Positions 24,921-36,039 of a DNA stretch of 64,000 nucleotides are shown piece by piece. Origin of the DNA: Vigna angularis (taxonomy: Eukaryota > Streptophyta > Magnoliopsida > Fabales > Fabaceae); NCBI RefSeq assembly GCF_016808095.1, contig NC_068979.1, positions 29,531,960 to 29,595,959 on the forward strand. The letters are read 5' to 3'. Under the pieces are notes generated by a model, which saw nothing but the letters and a program-made list of their open reading frames with translations, was not told the origin of the DNA and did not search any database. Position numbers and translations under genes: made by a program. Within the stretch, counting starts at the first letter, position 1, and each line of letters begins with the position of its first letter.

Positions 24921-26630
24921 TACTTTTCTCTGTTGACACTTTTTTATTTATATTAACAGATAAGAAAAGATCGAATTTTTAGGATTTCCCTTGATACGCT
25001 CTTGTCTCCCATGAGCTTCACAATAATAAAAAACACAAAAATCATTAATTAACACATTAGTCTACTACTCTGATCACTACTAGCCCTAATTTTTCTCTTT
25101 TTCTTTCTTGTGGCAACTTTCATTTTCCTTTTGTTTTTTTTTTCGTCTTTCTATTATTGGCACTAACACTAATGCACTTCACACCAACTATGTTTCCCCG
25201 TTCTCAGTTTTCATTGCTGAGGATAGAAACTGAGAATAGAAAAAAGAAAAACACCATGTTCCAAGGATGGTGGAAAAAGCTTAAAAAAAAACAACCTTTG
25301 TTGACCACTGATAGAAAAAAACTTAACCAACCACTTTTTTTGTGTCTCTTTCTTTCTGATGCCTATTGCTTAATACTCAAGAATGCAAATTCTTCTGTAT
25401 GGACCATAAGGGGTTTTCTGATTCTTAAAATGAATCATTTTTTTGTCTCACCTGGTCACTCTATCACTTTCTTTCTCTGTTTTCTTACCTTTTTGTGTGT
25501 CCAAATTTGAGGGTTTGCAACACAGAAAAGAGATAAATGAAAAAAAGGGGAAAAAAGAAAAAACTGAAGTGGCGTTCACAAATCTGGGTGATAATGACAT
25601 GGCGACCAGGCAGGGATTTTATTCTCAAGTAGATTACCGGAACTGCCCTTCGTTGAATGTTTAATCCCATGAATACCCTTCCTAGATAATTACGAATTAT
25701 CTGCTGTCAGCTAATAATGTTTTGGACTATCCCAACCAATCAAGCCATTTTCAGCACATGTCAATAACTAATTCTTCAAGATTTAATATATTAAATAATT
25801 TAACATTAAATTAACTATGTATTTTATTTAGATGAATTCATTAAACATATTAAATCATAATTAATATATATATATATATATAATAGTACAATTTCCAATG
25901 CATGACAATTTTTAAAGTGTGAGGAAGAATATAAAGAAGAATGAGTATATTAATTTGAGTAGATTTAGAGCTACAGATACTTTTTTTTTCCGAGATTTGA
26001 AAACCAAAATAAGTAGATTTGAGGTGAAGTTTGTGAAATTTTATAAGTAATTGGATCAATGTGATAAATAAAAATAATTAATACATAGAAATTAGACATT
26101 ATCAAAATGTCTTTGTGGTAAATGTAATTTAATTTGACTTTTAATTAGTTAAAATTAACTTTTTTAGAAAAGAGTATGATAATAGGGAAGAAAATATTAT
26201 TTTATCATAATAAATAAAAGTTCTTAATGTATTTGTTATAAAAAAAATGTTCAATATTTTTTGTGAATATTATTTTTTGACATATTTAATTAAATACCAA
26301 TTTAATAATAAATTGAAAAATTTATGTATTTGATTATTAGTGAATAATAGTGATTATTATTTTGATTAATTTAAATAAAAGTGTAAAAAATAATAGAAAG
26401 AATAATGACCCATTGAAATTGTTAATACTGCAATGATAACAACACGTGAAAGTAATAAAGTTCAAATTTGGTATTACATATTATTGAAGTGAAAGGTAAA
26501 GTTCAAATTTTATATTACATGTTATTGAAGTGAAAGGCAAATATCCAAACAAAACATGATTTAAGCTAAAGATATTTGAGTAATAAAAATCATTTGGCAC
26601 TCCAAATCTGCTTAATTCAGGAGAGATGGA
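24921..26630. other. AT-rich intergenic DNA upstream of the receptor
   Basis: I find no gene. Short frames around 25160-25660 are low-complexity and have no family resemblance. The segment around 26450-26540 contains two near-identical copies of 'AAAGTTCAAATTT...ATTACAT.TTATTGAAGTGAAAGG'. Confidence 0.55.
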
Positions 26631-26639
26631 AGGAACCTC

Positions 26640-27380
26640 TATGGCTGAGCCACAAGCTTGTAGTCATCTTTCATTACAATCCTGTGCATATAGTATGAAG
26701 GATTAATACCTTTTAAATTAATGGGGGTCCATCTATTGTTTTTTTTTTTTTTGGTCTTTAACACTTTAAGCAACCTCTCCAACCTCTCTTATTATTTAGT
26801 GGTAAGAGAGTTGCTTATAATTACTGGTTGACTACACTCCTTTTCCAAGAAAGCATATATTTCAAATGAGGAGATAGTTGTTTTAATTTTGGTGTTTATA
26901 ACTTTAGTATCACTTCAGGGTTTTGTGGATGCAATGCTGTTTTATTGCTCTCTATAACCTTTAAATTTTCTTCTTGCAACTCAACTTTATTGTCAAGTTG
27001 TATAATCATTTGTTCTTGTTCTTCATCTTTTTTAGGATCTTCTCCTAATTTGATGTTTATCAATGCTTTTTGTAAAGGATCTACTAGAGAAAATGAACTT
27101 CTAACATCCATCCAGATCATATCCCGTACATAAATTCTAAAGCAATCTTTTCGCTCAACTGGATATTTTAGAGCTTTAGAAACATCAAAGTTCACCTTGT
27201 CACCTTACATTATGACCTTTAACTTGCCATTATCTACATCAATGCTTACCTCGATAGTCTTCATGAATAGTCTGCCAAGTATTAAAGGCATTTTTATATC
27301 TTCCTCTATATCCATAATCACGAAGTCTACAGGAAAATAGAATTTATCTACCTTGACTAGCAAGTCTTCTACACTGAGAG
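26640..27380 (-). pseudogene. Ty3-gypsy (Athila/Tat-like) protease to RT remnant
   Basis: Read on the minus strand, 27375 to about 27200 encodes the retroviral-type protease C-terminal half, including FPVDFVIMDIEEDIKMPLIL, LGRLFMKT and EVSIDVDNGKL. A TAA stop then interrupts it. The frame resumes as NFDVSKALKYP and continues to about 26896. Near 26643-26690 the text MHRIVMKDDYKLVAQP matches the segment that precedes reverse transcriptase in these elements. The intervening part is shrunken. The combination of a stop codon, deletions and missing downstream polymerase shows the element is dead. Confidence 0.8.
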
Positions 27381-27399
27381 TTGATCATCACGAAGCACA

Positions 27400-28735
27400 A
27401 CAACACATAAAAGAAAATAAAAATGAGGTAAGCTAATGTGCAAAAGGAACATTATAAGGTAGTTAAATCATATTAAAATACCAACTCAACATTGATAAAG
27501 TACAATAACTCATACAAATACACATAAACATTTGATACTAGATTCAATTATCCTAATACATTCTTTGACATAGGGTTTCACTATAAATGTGCACTTGTAG
27601 TAGTATTTATGCTCTACAGAGTCATAAACACAGGGATTATCACCCTACTACTCATCATCGCACCTAGAACCAAAAGTTTGGGTTAGGACCTCCTGTCATT
27701 CTCTCTCACACCCCATTTTTCTCTATATGAATTGAATGATTGGTAGTACATCAGGATACCTTCTTTCTAAACTTCATATGTCAAGACATACATTAAACAT
27801 CACCATCACATAGAATTTATCCTTGAAATTCTCTTAACAAACATACCACATATATCCATAACAAAATATTCATTTTCCACACATATAGTTATCACACTCA
27901 AAGAATATATAGAAAATTACCAAACGATAAAAAATAAGAAACAAAGTAAACATATACACTAGCACTTAAATGTGGCTCTCAATGTTGAACTTCTCATAAA
28001 AGGGGGCGCTTAAGGCTAGTCTTAGCGCTCAACGCCATTTTTCTCGCAAAAAATGCTCAGCGACACTCCTCTAGCACTCAACATACAAAAATTAAATTGC
28101 TTTAGACCTATAGTGAAAGATGATGCTCAATGATACCATGCTACCGCTCAAAGCCAAAACATTTGCAAAACTGGGCACTTAGTGGTGAAAAGGGGTGCTT
28201 AGCATTCTAAAGCAAAAATGCTCTCAAACTTGCACAAAAAAGCTTGTGCTTAATGCCCAATCAATATCGCTAAGCGCTACATTAGTTCTCAGCAAATACC
28301 AAATTGTGATTTAATCGAACCTGAACCTGATCAATTGCTCAAATTGATATTCTTTTTCATAGAGTTGGTTCAATACAATTTTTATACAATAAAACTTATA
28401 TTAGTTTGTTCAATTGCTCTACTTTTCAGTCATCTTAGTAACAACACTCCAAATAGCAAACAATCTAATTCAATCATCAAATCACACAACGAAAACTAAT
28501 CCAATTCAAATAACATACCAATAACATCATAGTTATCAAACTTGCGCACACTAAAGCAACTGACTTCCCTTACTTGAAAAGCAACCAAATAGCTTGATAA
28601 CCCCTTAAAACATCGTACAAGAAGCACAAATACGATAAAGACACATAATTGGAGCCACTGATCAACAAAGACTAGTAAAAAGAATTCAAACACTACATGT
28701 GAGTCAAATAAAGTCACATGTAAAAGAATAACAAA
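27400..28735. other. probable retroelement-derived sequence next to the gypsy remnant
   Basis: Around 27990-28290 there are repeated words of the type GCGCTTAA, AGCGCTCAACGCC and AGCGCTACA, which resemble the 'AGCGCTAAGCGC' text I associate with some legume Athila-like LTRs. No boundary or target duplication is visible. No gene is seen. Confidence 0.35.
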
Positions 28736-28739
28736 TTAA

Positions 28740-29455
28740 AAAAGAAACAAAAACTAATATTAAAAAAATTAATTGAAACAAACTAAGAAATCTTACAATC
28801 TCTTATCTTAAAAAAAAAACGAATCGTATAGTAAGATATCTTATAGAAAAAAAAGTTCTAAGAAAAGTTTTATAAAAAATATATATTTTAAACAATAAAA
28901 CTCGTTTAAAATATTTTAATTATACTTTAAATTTTTAATATTAAAATATTTAATTCTCGTTATTTTAAATACATTACTAATTCTAAAACACGATTTTTTA
29001 TACTTTTATATAAACCATTTTTTTTTATTTATTTATTTTAAGCATCACTACATTAGGCTATTATTTTTATTTTGAATTATCTATCTTATACTTTTTAAAT
29101 TTTAATATATTTCAGAATATTAATTTATCATATGAGTATTGATTTAACACAATTTTAACATTATTATTAATTAAAATTTATTAAAAGTTACAAAATAAAA
29201 AAGAATTTCGCCATTAGTTTTCGAGTTAAGTGTATAAAATTATAATTTTGGAAAACATATTGGTTGAGGTTGGATTTGTTTTATTATTATATCTAAATTG
29301 ATTTATAATTTGAAGTATAGTTTTGGTTTTTATTTATAGGTTTAATATGAATTTCAAATAACTTTTATTACTTTTAAAATTATTTATTAATTTCAGTAGC
29401 CACAAGATACAGATAAAAGAAGAAAAAGGAAGAGAAAGAGGTAAAGTTGAGGAAG
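28740..29455. other. AT-rich upstream region of STN1
   Basis: No coding content. The last 60 bases are purine-rich (AGAAGAAAAAGGAAGAGAAA) and probably form the 5' leader of STN1. Confidence 0.55.
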
Positions 29456-29962
29456 ATGGAAAATGGAAACAACAATGCAGTGGCGCTTCAGAACACGCAC
29501 GTCAAACTTCTCGCCTTCGATCTCCTATCCTTGACACAATTTCCTTTCCGTTCTCCCGACGCCGCGACGTCGTTTCTCCGCAGAGGAATCCCAATCTCGC
29601 GCGTCGAAACCCTTGGCACTATCACCCTGCTCCACCTCAAGCCCGATAGACTCCTCCGCTTCGCCATTGACGATGGCACCGGATGCGTCCCCTGCGTGCT
29701 GTGGCTTAACAACGCCAATTCCCCCTCCGTCGTGCGCCGCCGCCGCCACGAGCTCGCCGCGCGCTTCGTCGAAGTGGTGAAGTTTGGAGCGGTTGCGAGG
29801 GTGAGGGGCAGACTGAGCCGGTACAAAGGCGGCGTGCAGGTGACCGTGTCGGACGTGGTGACGGAGAGAGATCCGAACGCCGAGATCTTCCACCGCCTGG
29901 ACTGCATCAGGTTGGCTCGCAACTGTTACAATCTTTTGCCTTCACCTTCTTTAAGAGGATAA
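29456..29962 (+). CDS. STN1: CST complex subunit STN1 (telomere capping, OB-fold)
   Basis: STN1 is the small OB-fold subunit of the CTC1-STN1-TEN1 complex, which protects telomere ends and helps fill in the C-strand in the nucleus. This is a single-exon frame of 168 residues, close to the roughly 160 residues of the Arabidopsis protein as I remember it. The start is the ATG at 29456; an in-frame TTG nine bases upstream is not a likely plant start. Visible family text includes NTHVKLLAFDLLSL near the N-terminus, then GIPISRVETLG, then LLRFAIDDGTGCVPCVLWLN in the OB-fold core, and ARVRGRLSRYKGGVQVTVSD near the last strands. The coding region is notably GC-rich compared with its flanks. Plant STN1 is short and lacks the C-terminal winged helices of the animal protein. 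No disruption is seen. Confidence 0.9.
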   Translation: MENGNNNAVALQNTHVKLLAFDLLSLTQFPFRSPDAATSFLRRGIPISRVETLGTITLLHLKPDRLLRFAIDDGTGCVPCVLWLNNANSPSVVRRRRHELAARFVEVVKFGAVARVRGRLSRYKGGVQVTVSDVVTERDPNAEIFHRLDCIRLARNCYNLLPSPSLRG

Positions 29963-31770
29963 TAGTAATATTTTTATTTTTATTATTTTACTTTTTTTTT
30001 GTTAACTTGCTTATGGATTCTTTTTATTGTATGTAATGTTATATATCCAGATATTTCTATTACCATATTTGAAGAAAAAATGAAATGGATTTTGTTTGAT
30101 AATTTCAAATTAATTTCTTGAAAAGTATTGCATTTTTTATCTTGAGTTTTTTTATTTTAATTTATGAAAAAGTTAAATTATAATATCTTTGCTTTCAAAA
30201 ATCACTTGTAGAATAGAAAACAATTAACTATTATTTTATATATTCATCATGAGAAATAATAGTTAATAAAAAATTATTTTTAGTTTAATAAATTTTATAT
30301 TTAAAACATAATCTTTTAGTTTGCTCATTTTTTTAAATTCGTATTAATTTAGAAGGGAAGAATTCAATGAGATTATTATTTTTACATAAATTAAAAGATT
30401 AAATAAATAAATTTTTGTATTGCTATGGAACTTACTTTTGCTATATTGGCTTCTTTTGCATCTTGTATAGTATTTTTTACTTTTTCCATATGCCTAATAT
30501 GAAGGTATCCTTTCAGCACAAGGTTCCTAACTTTATCCAAAGGAAACATTTTTCTTTGTCAGCTATTATTCAATGTTTTTCTCTAAATCATTTAAATCAA
30601 AGATATTAAGTTTTCTCTCTCTCTAAATTTTGTAATATAAAATACAATTTACATCAATTAAAGAGGATATATGTATATTGTATTCAATTTTGAGTTTCTG
30701 TATTGTTTAAATTAAAATTAGAAGTCTAGGAATAAAAAAAAACAAAATACAAATTGAATCAAAATTAAAACACAAAACAGATAAAACTATAAAATTAAGA
30801 TAAGATCAAATATCAATTCATGATTCAATAATCAAATAATTCATTTAAATAGTTATCTTAATGGTGAGATCCAGGTTAATAATTAATTTTAAAATTAGAA
30901 ATGTAAATTATAATAACAAAGTGTAGGATTATAATTAAGAAAGAGAAAAAGAACTATAAATAATCCTTAAACAAACTTGTTTTGTTTTGATTTTTTGATC
31001 TTCAATAATTAATTTTTAGTTCATGAATAACATAATAATACACATGAGAGGGGAAGATGAAGAGTTAAAACAAAAAAGAATGAAAATGAGACGAAGATAC
31101 TATGAATGAAAATGGGAGTATGAGTCTAATTATCCTATTCATGTTTTCAAAGTAAAAATTCATTTATGTTCAAAGTAAAAATTCGGTTATGTTGGGTACG
31201 ATATTTTTGTATCATTTCCATCAAAGACAAGTGTATCACTGTGGATGTTTATAGTTTTCTTTTTATTGATTCAAATATTAATTAGATAATTTTTAAAACA
31301 TAAAAAATATTATATTATCAAATATTTCAAAATGATATACATGTTTGTTTCTAATGTTAAATATAAAAAAGTTATGGTATTAAATATAGAGTATAAAATG
31401 ACAATCGGATTAAAGTTAAATAGTTATAGAAAAAATAAAAATGATCAAATATGTATTTTAAAAGTAAGTTACAAAATTGAAAATAAAAATATAATGTAAA
31501 CTTTTAAATTATTTAAAAAAAATTAAAAGTATTTTAATAATTTAAAACAAGATATGTATGAAAACAAATATATAAATGAAGATGAACACGTATATACACA
31601 TAAGCCCAATATCATTTCTAATTTAAAAGAACTTAAATATTGTTCAGTTAGTACAATGTTTTTTTTCAAAATCAAAATGAGTTCAAATAACATAATTTGA
31701 CATTCTTAAAAGAAATTATCCCTAAAACTAAAATATAATTAAATAATTTACATATACAAATTTACTATAC
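29963..31770. other. AT-rich intergenic DNA after STN1
   Basis: The first 200 bases or so should be the STN1 3' UTR. Beyond that I see only AT-rich sequence with no supported gene. A near repeat of 'TTCAAAGTAAAAATTC' occurs around 31147 and 31170. Confidence 0.55.

Positions 31771-31773
<3 letters not shown>

Positions 31774-31840
<67 letters not shown>
31774..31840. repeat. (AT)n microsatellite
   Basis: An alternating A/T run of about 67 bp. Confidence 0.95.
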
Positions 31841-31842
<2 letters not shown>

Positions 31843-31849
31843 CAAAGAT

Positions 31850-32290
31850 GATGCTTTTTTTTTCACCTATCATTATAATTTCTTATAATTATTCGATCAC
31901 ATAGCTAGCAAATACAATTAATTTCTTTTATAGTTTTTCACTACACTTCGAGCTTCCTCTAATCAGACGGTCTCTGTTTGCTCTTCTTTCCAAGCCCTCT
32001 GATCAACTTCAATCTCTTTATCTCATCGGTCAACTCCAGTCACTTGCTTGAGCTTCGAGTGCTGGGATCTTTCTTCCTCTTGCTTCCTCTCTCTCGCTTG
32101 AACCCTAGCTTTAGGTGTTCTTCAATTGAAATGCTCAAGCCAACTCAAGGGAGCCAAGGCCTCTCCATCAAAATGCATCGTATCAATTAAGTTTAGATGC
32201 AGTGTTTTGTATAAGCGGGCTTTAGCCTATCAACAGCCCAAATATCAGTCCACTCCACTCAATTCCAGTTCTCAATGCAGACAAGAAAAA
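31850..32290. other. unclassified, moderately GC-rich, possible old insertion
   Basis: The sequence is C/T-rich with small open frames but no recognisable protein. It resembles leader-type sequence of retroelements. It may be the left part of an older insertion that was later interrupted by the TIR element starting near 32281. Confidence 0.3.
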
Positions 32291-33515
32291 TTTAGAGAGT
32301 TACTCCCTCAACCATCCCAATTTCTTCCTACACCTCCCTATTTTTTTTTAAATTCCAAAAATACCTTTGGTTAAAGTTTTTTAACTTTTACCATTTACCT
32401 TTGTTTACCTTTTTTAAAACCTTAAGTGAGTCGCCCCACTCCCTCACTTTTTCTCTTTCTCTCTTTGCACAAAAATCTTCACCCCTTCACTTTCTCTCTT
32501 CCTCTCTTCTTCGTAGACAACCCCCACCCGCTCCCTGTTTCTCTTTGTTTCTTCTTTTGTCAGTGCTTGGTGCTTGGTTCATGCTGTTGTCTGTGTTGTA
32601 GATCGCGTTGTGGAGTTTGGTGTTTGGTTTGGTTTCCCATCCAGGTTAGTTGTTGATTTTGAATGTATATATTGTGTTGTGCTCTGTATGTGGTGTGAAT
32701 GTGTTGTGTATAAATATGTGCTTTGTTGTTTGCTGTGTAAGAGGAAGAAGAAGAGAACTGCGAAGGCTTGAACAAATGTGAGAAATTCGTTGAGCCTTCG
32801 ACGGATTTTGAGATCTGTTGACAGATGTAAGAAATTCGTTGAGCCTTCAACTAAAACTATATATAATAAACAATTTAAATAAAACATATATAATAAAAAA
32901 ATTAAAATAAAACATTCAAAATATATTAAGAAAATAATTAAAAACTCTTAAACGAATGTCGATATTCGTTTAAGTCTTAAACGAATATAAAAATTCGTCG
33001 ACGGATATCGATGTCCGTTGAAGGGTAGACAAATATCGAAATTCGTTCACCCTTCAATGGATGTTGATATCCGTCGACATATTTCAATATCCGTTTAAGA
33101 CTTAAACGGATATCAACATTCGTTTTAGGGTATTCAGCGCACCTAAGTCGACCTCCACCACCACCGCACCTGTTAGCCACCACCATCGGACTACCTTGTT
33201 GCACCACTACCAAGCTCTGCCACTTCCAAGCAAGCACAAACAAGCACAACACAAGCAGAAGCACATCACCTCCACTCATAACCACACCAACACATTCTCA
33301 ACTGAACATAAAGAAGAAGAAGAAATTGTGGTGCCGTGGTGGGGTGTGGGGGTGCATATATATGTGGGGACCGCATTGATGAAGTATGTGAAGGTTGGTA
33401 AAAAGTAAATCTTTTTAACCACCATCATTTAAGTGTTCTGCAAGGGAAAAATGAGAATAAGGAGGTGCATGCAGCAACATGTGATGGTGGAGGGAGTAAC
33501 GCTCCAAAAATTGTT
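32281..33515. mobile_element. non-autonomous TIR transposon, possibly Mutator-like
   Basis: The left end (GTTACTCCCTCAACCATC at 32299) and the inverted right end (GTTACTCCCTCCACCATC, ending at 33500) match over about 18 bp. Weaker similarity continues inward through CACCTCC.TATT and outward through about 15 bases (TTTAGAGAGTTAC against TTTGGAGCGTTAC). No transposase is visible. The interior has a CT-rich tract, a G-rich frame and a long inverted repeat (32946-33130). I could not find a convincing target-site duplication, so the superfamily is a guess. Confidence 0.55.
32946..33130. repeat. imperfect inverted repeat, 81-bp arms, 22-bp loop
   Basis: The arm 32946-33026 is nearly the reverse complement of 33049-33130, with about ten mismatches and a small offset. 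Each arm is itself built from short palindromes such as ACGGATATCGATGTCCGT, so the transcript could fold into one long hairpin. It lies inside the TIR element at 32281-33515. Confidence 0.85.
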
Positions 33516-33850
33516 TTTGTTGGCCACAATGATACAATGCAGCAGCCAATCCCATGTGCAGCAGCCCAAAACAGCGTTTCACTTAAGCCCAAGGTCCAGC
33601 CAGCATTTGCAGCAGCAGCAGCCCAATCTAATTGCATCAGCTAAGCAACAGTGTAGTGCAAAACAGTAGACTCAGCGGCGACCCAATTTATTTCCAATCA
33701 GCATTGTCGTGGATTTTGTGTGGTTCCCTATGCTTTGTAATTTTTAATTAACTTTCATACGATGGTAAACTATTGATGAATTTTGGAATGTCAGCACAGC
33801 GAAGATGTTAAGCTCGTACTGATACCTAACATGACTTTATTTAAAAAACG
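33516..33850. other. unclassified sequence between the TIR element and the defensin-like promoter
   Basis: A CAGCAG-rich segment (about 33538-33670) is followed by ordinary AT-rich DNA. No gene is supported. Confidence 0.4.
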
Positions 33851-33855
33851 CTACT

Positions 33856-34226
33856 GAAAGATAAAAAGACAATTTCCAAAAATAACATTGTAAGAATATT
33901 TAAAAACCCTAATAAATTATGATTAATAGAAAATAAATTATATTCCTTAATTATATAAAATTACTACTTAATGGTTTTATTAATATTAAATTCAATTTTA
34001 ATTATAATAATTAATAATTTTGCAATAACAAGATTCTATTTTGATGAAACCAAAACAAACTAAACCTATGCAGTAAAAAATTTGACAAAACCTTTTAAGA
34101 ATCAAATGGTTGAATTTTAATATTTTTAAAACTTTTAATGGAAACATTAATAAAATAAAATACCATTAAATAATGCAACTATGAAGTTAAATTTTCATTA
34201 ATATAATATTTATTCACATCTAAAAA
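33856..34226. repeat. upstream duplicated block, distal copy
   Basis: This block is a diverged copy of 34488-34845. Both begin GAAAGATAAAAAG, share AATAACA.TGTAAGAATATT, TTAATAATTTTGCAATAACA, CAAAACAAACTAAAC and TTTTAAGAATCAAATGGTT, and end CACATCTAAAAA. The offset is 632 bp at the start and 619 bp at the end. Confidence 0.9.
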
Positions 34227-34487
34227 AGCTAAAATTTTGAATTAAAATTTTTCCTTAACAAATCTTAAATGAAAGTTTAATTATAATATATTAATATGTT
34301 ATAATAATATTATGTTGTTTTTATTTAATTATAATATTAATTCTTTTTTGTAAAGTTACATAATAATTTAAAATATAATTAAAATAACTATACTAAATTT
34401 TTAAGTTATAAAATATTAAAGTATAAATGAAATTACAGCAAATGAGTCTTATAATACCCATGTTAAAATATTAACTTTTTAATTCTG

Positions 34488-34845
34488 GAAAGATAAAAAG
34501 CAAATTTTCAAAAATAACAGTGTAAGAATATTTAAAAACCATAAAAAACTATGATTAATAGCGAAAAATATATTTCTTAATTATATAGATTTATTATTTA
34601 TTGTTTTTAATAATATTAAATTCAAAATTAATTATAATAATTAATAATTTTGCAATAACATGTTGTTATTTTGACCAAACCAAAACAAACTAAACATATA
34701 TGTAGTTAACAATGCAAAAAATCTTTTAAGAATCAAATGGTTTAATTAGAATATGTTTAAAACTTTTAATGTCAACATTAATAAATTAAAAGACCATTAA
34801 ATAAGTTAAATTTTCATTGATATTATATTTACTCACATCTAAAAA
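34488..34845. repeat. upstream duplicated block, proximal copy
   Basis: This is the second copy of the block at 33856-34226. It ends five bases before the TATA element of the defensin-like gene, so it forms that gene's proximal promoter. The distal copy is not followed by a TATA box or a coding region. Confidence 0.9.
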
Positions 34846-34849
34846 CCAC

Positions 34850-34857
34850 TATAAAAA
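34850..34857 (+). promoter_or_regulatory. TATA box of the defensin-like gene
   Basis: TATAAAAA lies 120 bp upstream of the ATG at 34970. It would place transcription start near 34880 with a leader of about 90 bases. Confidence 0.6.
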
Positions 34858-34969
34858 GCATATCTTGGCTTAGAATTTAAACATTCATACTCTTATATTT
34901 GAATACTGTAATAAAGTATTCCTATCTAAATACAAAGTCAAGCACCTTTCTTCTAAAAACATTTTTCCA

Positions 34970-36039
34970 ATGACTTTTCATTTCTATCAAACTTTGTTCA
35001 TTGGAATTGTAATTGTTGCTATGGTTCTACCTCAAGGTAATTGGTAAAATGTTTCATTTCTCTACTTTAACTTGTTTACGACATATAACTCTCATGAAAA
35101 GACATGTTATTACATTTGTTTTTGTTAATGGAAGGCAATGTGAAAATAATTGATAATTTTGTATTTATTTTATGTTTAGAATTAAGATAACATAGGAACA
35201 AGATAATAAAGAAGAGAAAAGAGAAATATTATAGTTCAATTGTAATATGTATGTCTATGTCCACACACTGTCTAGGAAGTAAGGATAGAAAAAAATTCTG
35301 CGAGTATGAGTATCCGCAAATAAAATTCGCGACGAATAGTTACTACTCGTAGATATTTATTACCTGCGGATAACAGATAACAGGTATTTTAATACGCGCT
35401 TCTAAACGGGTCGGGTGTAGGTATTATATTATCCTTCCCACAGGTACCCACTACTCGCAAAAAATAATAATAAAATATTAATTTTTACTTTTTTAAATTA
35501 AATTTAATTAAAAATAAAATTAATTTATATTTTATTAGATTAAATTAAATTAAAATTAAATTTTAATTTATATTTAATTTACTTAATATTATATTATATA
35601 TATTTTTTGTAATTTTATTTAAAAAAATTTAAAAATATATTTTTTTTTAAATTTTGGCGAGTATCTTCGAGTTTTAAAATACTCGAGAATATTTTTTAAA
35701 TAGATACTTGTACAGTTAGCATGCGGATTGCGGATCAGATTACGAATAAGTATTATCCGTGTCCGACCTGACCCGTTGTCATTTTTGTTTGAAAGTATAT
35801 TTATTTGTTACAAAATATTAAAAGAAATTGTTTGTAAAATTTGTAAACACTTTTCCATTACAGGACCATTTGTTGCAGAAGCAGTCATTGGAGAACCAAT
35901 AACAACACAGGGTGAACTAGGACCAAATTGTAACTCATCAACATGCCTTATAGGTGAAGAACTTTGTAATATTTGTTGCATGAGACAAGGAAACCAGGGT
36001 GGAATATGTGTAAAAGGAGATTGTCAATGTCAGGAGTAG
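34970..36039 (+). CDS. defensin-like (DEFL) secreted cysteine-rich peptide
   Basis: Two exons, 34970-35036 and 35864-36039, join with GT/AG in phase 1 to give an 80-residue precursor. Exon 1 encodes almost all of a signal peptide (hydrophobic LFIGIVIVAMVL, residues 9-20), and exon 2 encodes the rest. This one-intron layout is typical of plant defensin-like and legume nodule cysteine-rich genes. Eight cysteines are visible, at residues 45, 50, 57, 60, 61, 71, 76 and 78. The Cys57-x3-Cys61 and Cys76-x-Cys78 spacings fit a cysteine-stabilised alpha-beta fold, and GGIC at 68-71 resembles the gamma-core. The region before the first cysteine is acidic. I do not recognise an exact family member. It could act in defence, reproduction or symbiosis; the sequence does not decide. 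The intron is long and holds a repeat insertion. Confidence 0.8.
35285..35790. mobile_element. repeat insertion in the defensin-like intron
   Basis: The two margins of this segment carry related, partly inverted words: GCGAGTATGAGTATCCGC, CCTGCGGATAACAG and ACGGGTCGGG on the left, and GCGAGTATCTTCGAG, ATGCGGATTGCGGATC and CCGACCTGACCCGTTG on the right, enclosing an AT-rich core. This looks like a small non-autonomous DNA element of a type common in legumes. I could not define exact ends, a target duplication or a superfamily. Confidence 0.45.

Noticed and set aside
35728..36039. A 103-codon continuous frame as the full defensin-like gene
   Set aside because: Its N-terminal half is intron and repeat sequence. 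A clean acceptor at 35863 and a signal-peptide exon at 34970-35036 give a better gene model.
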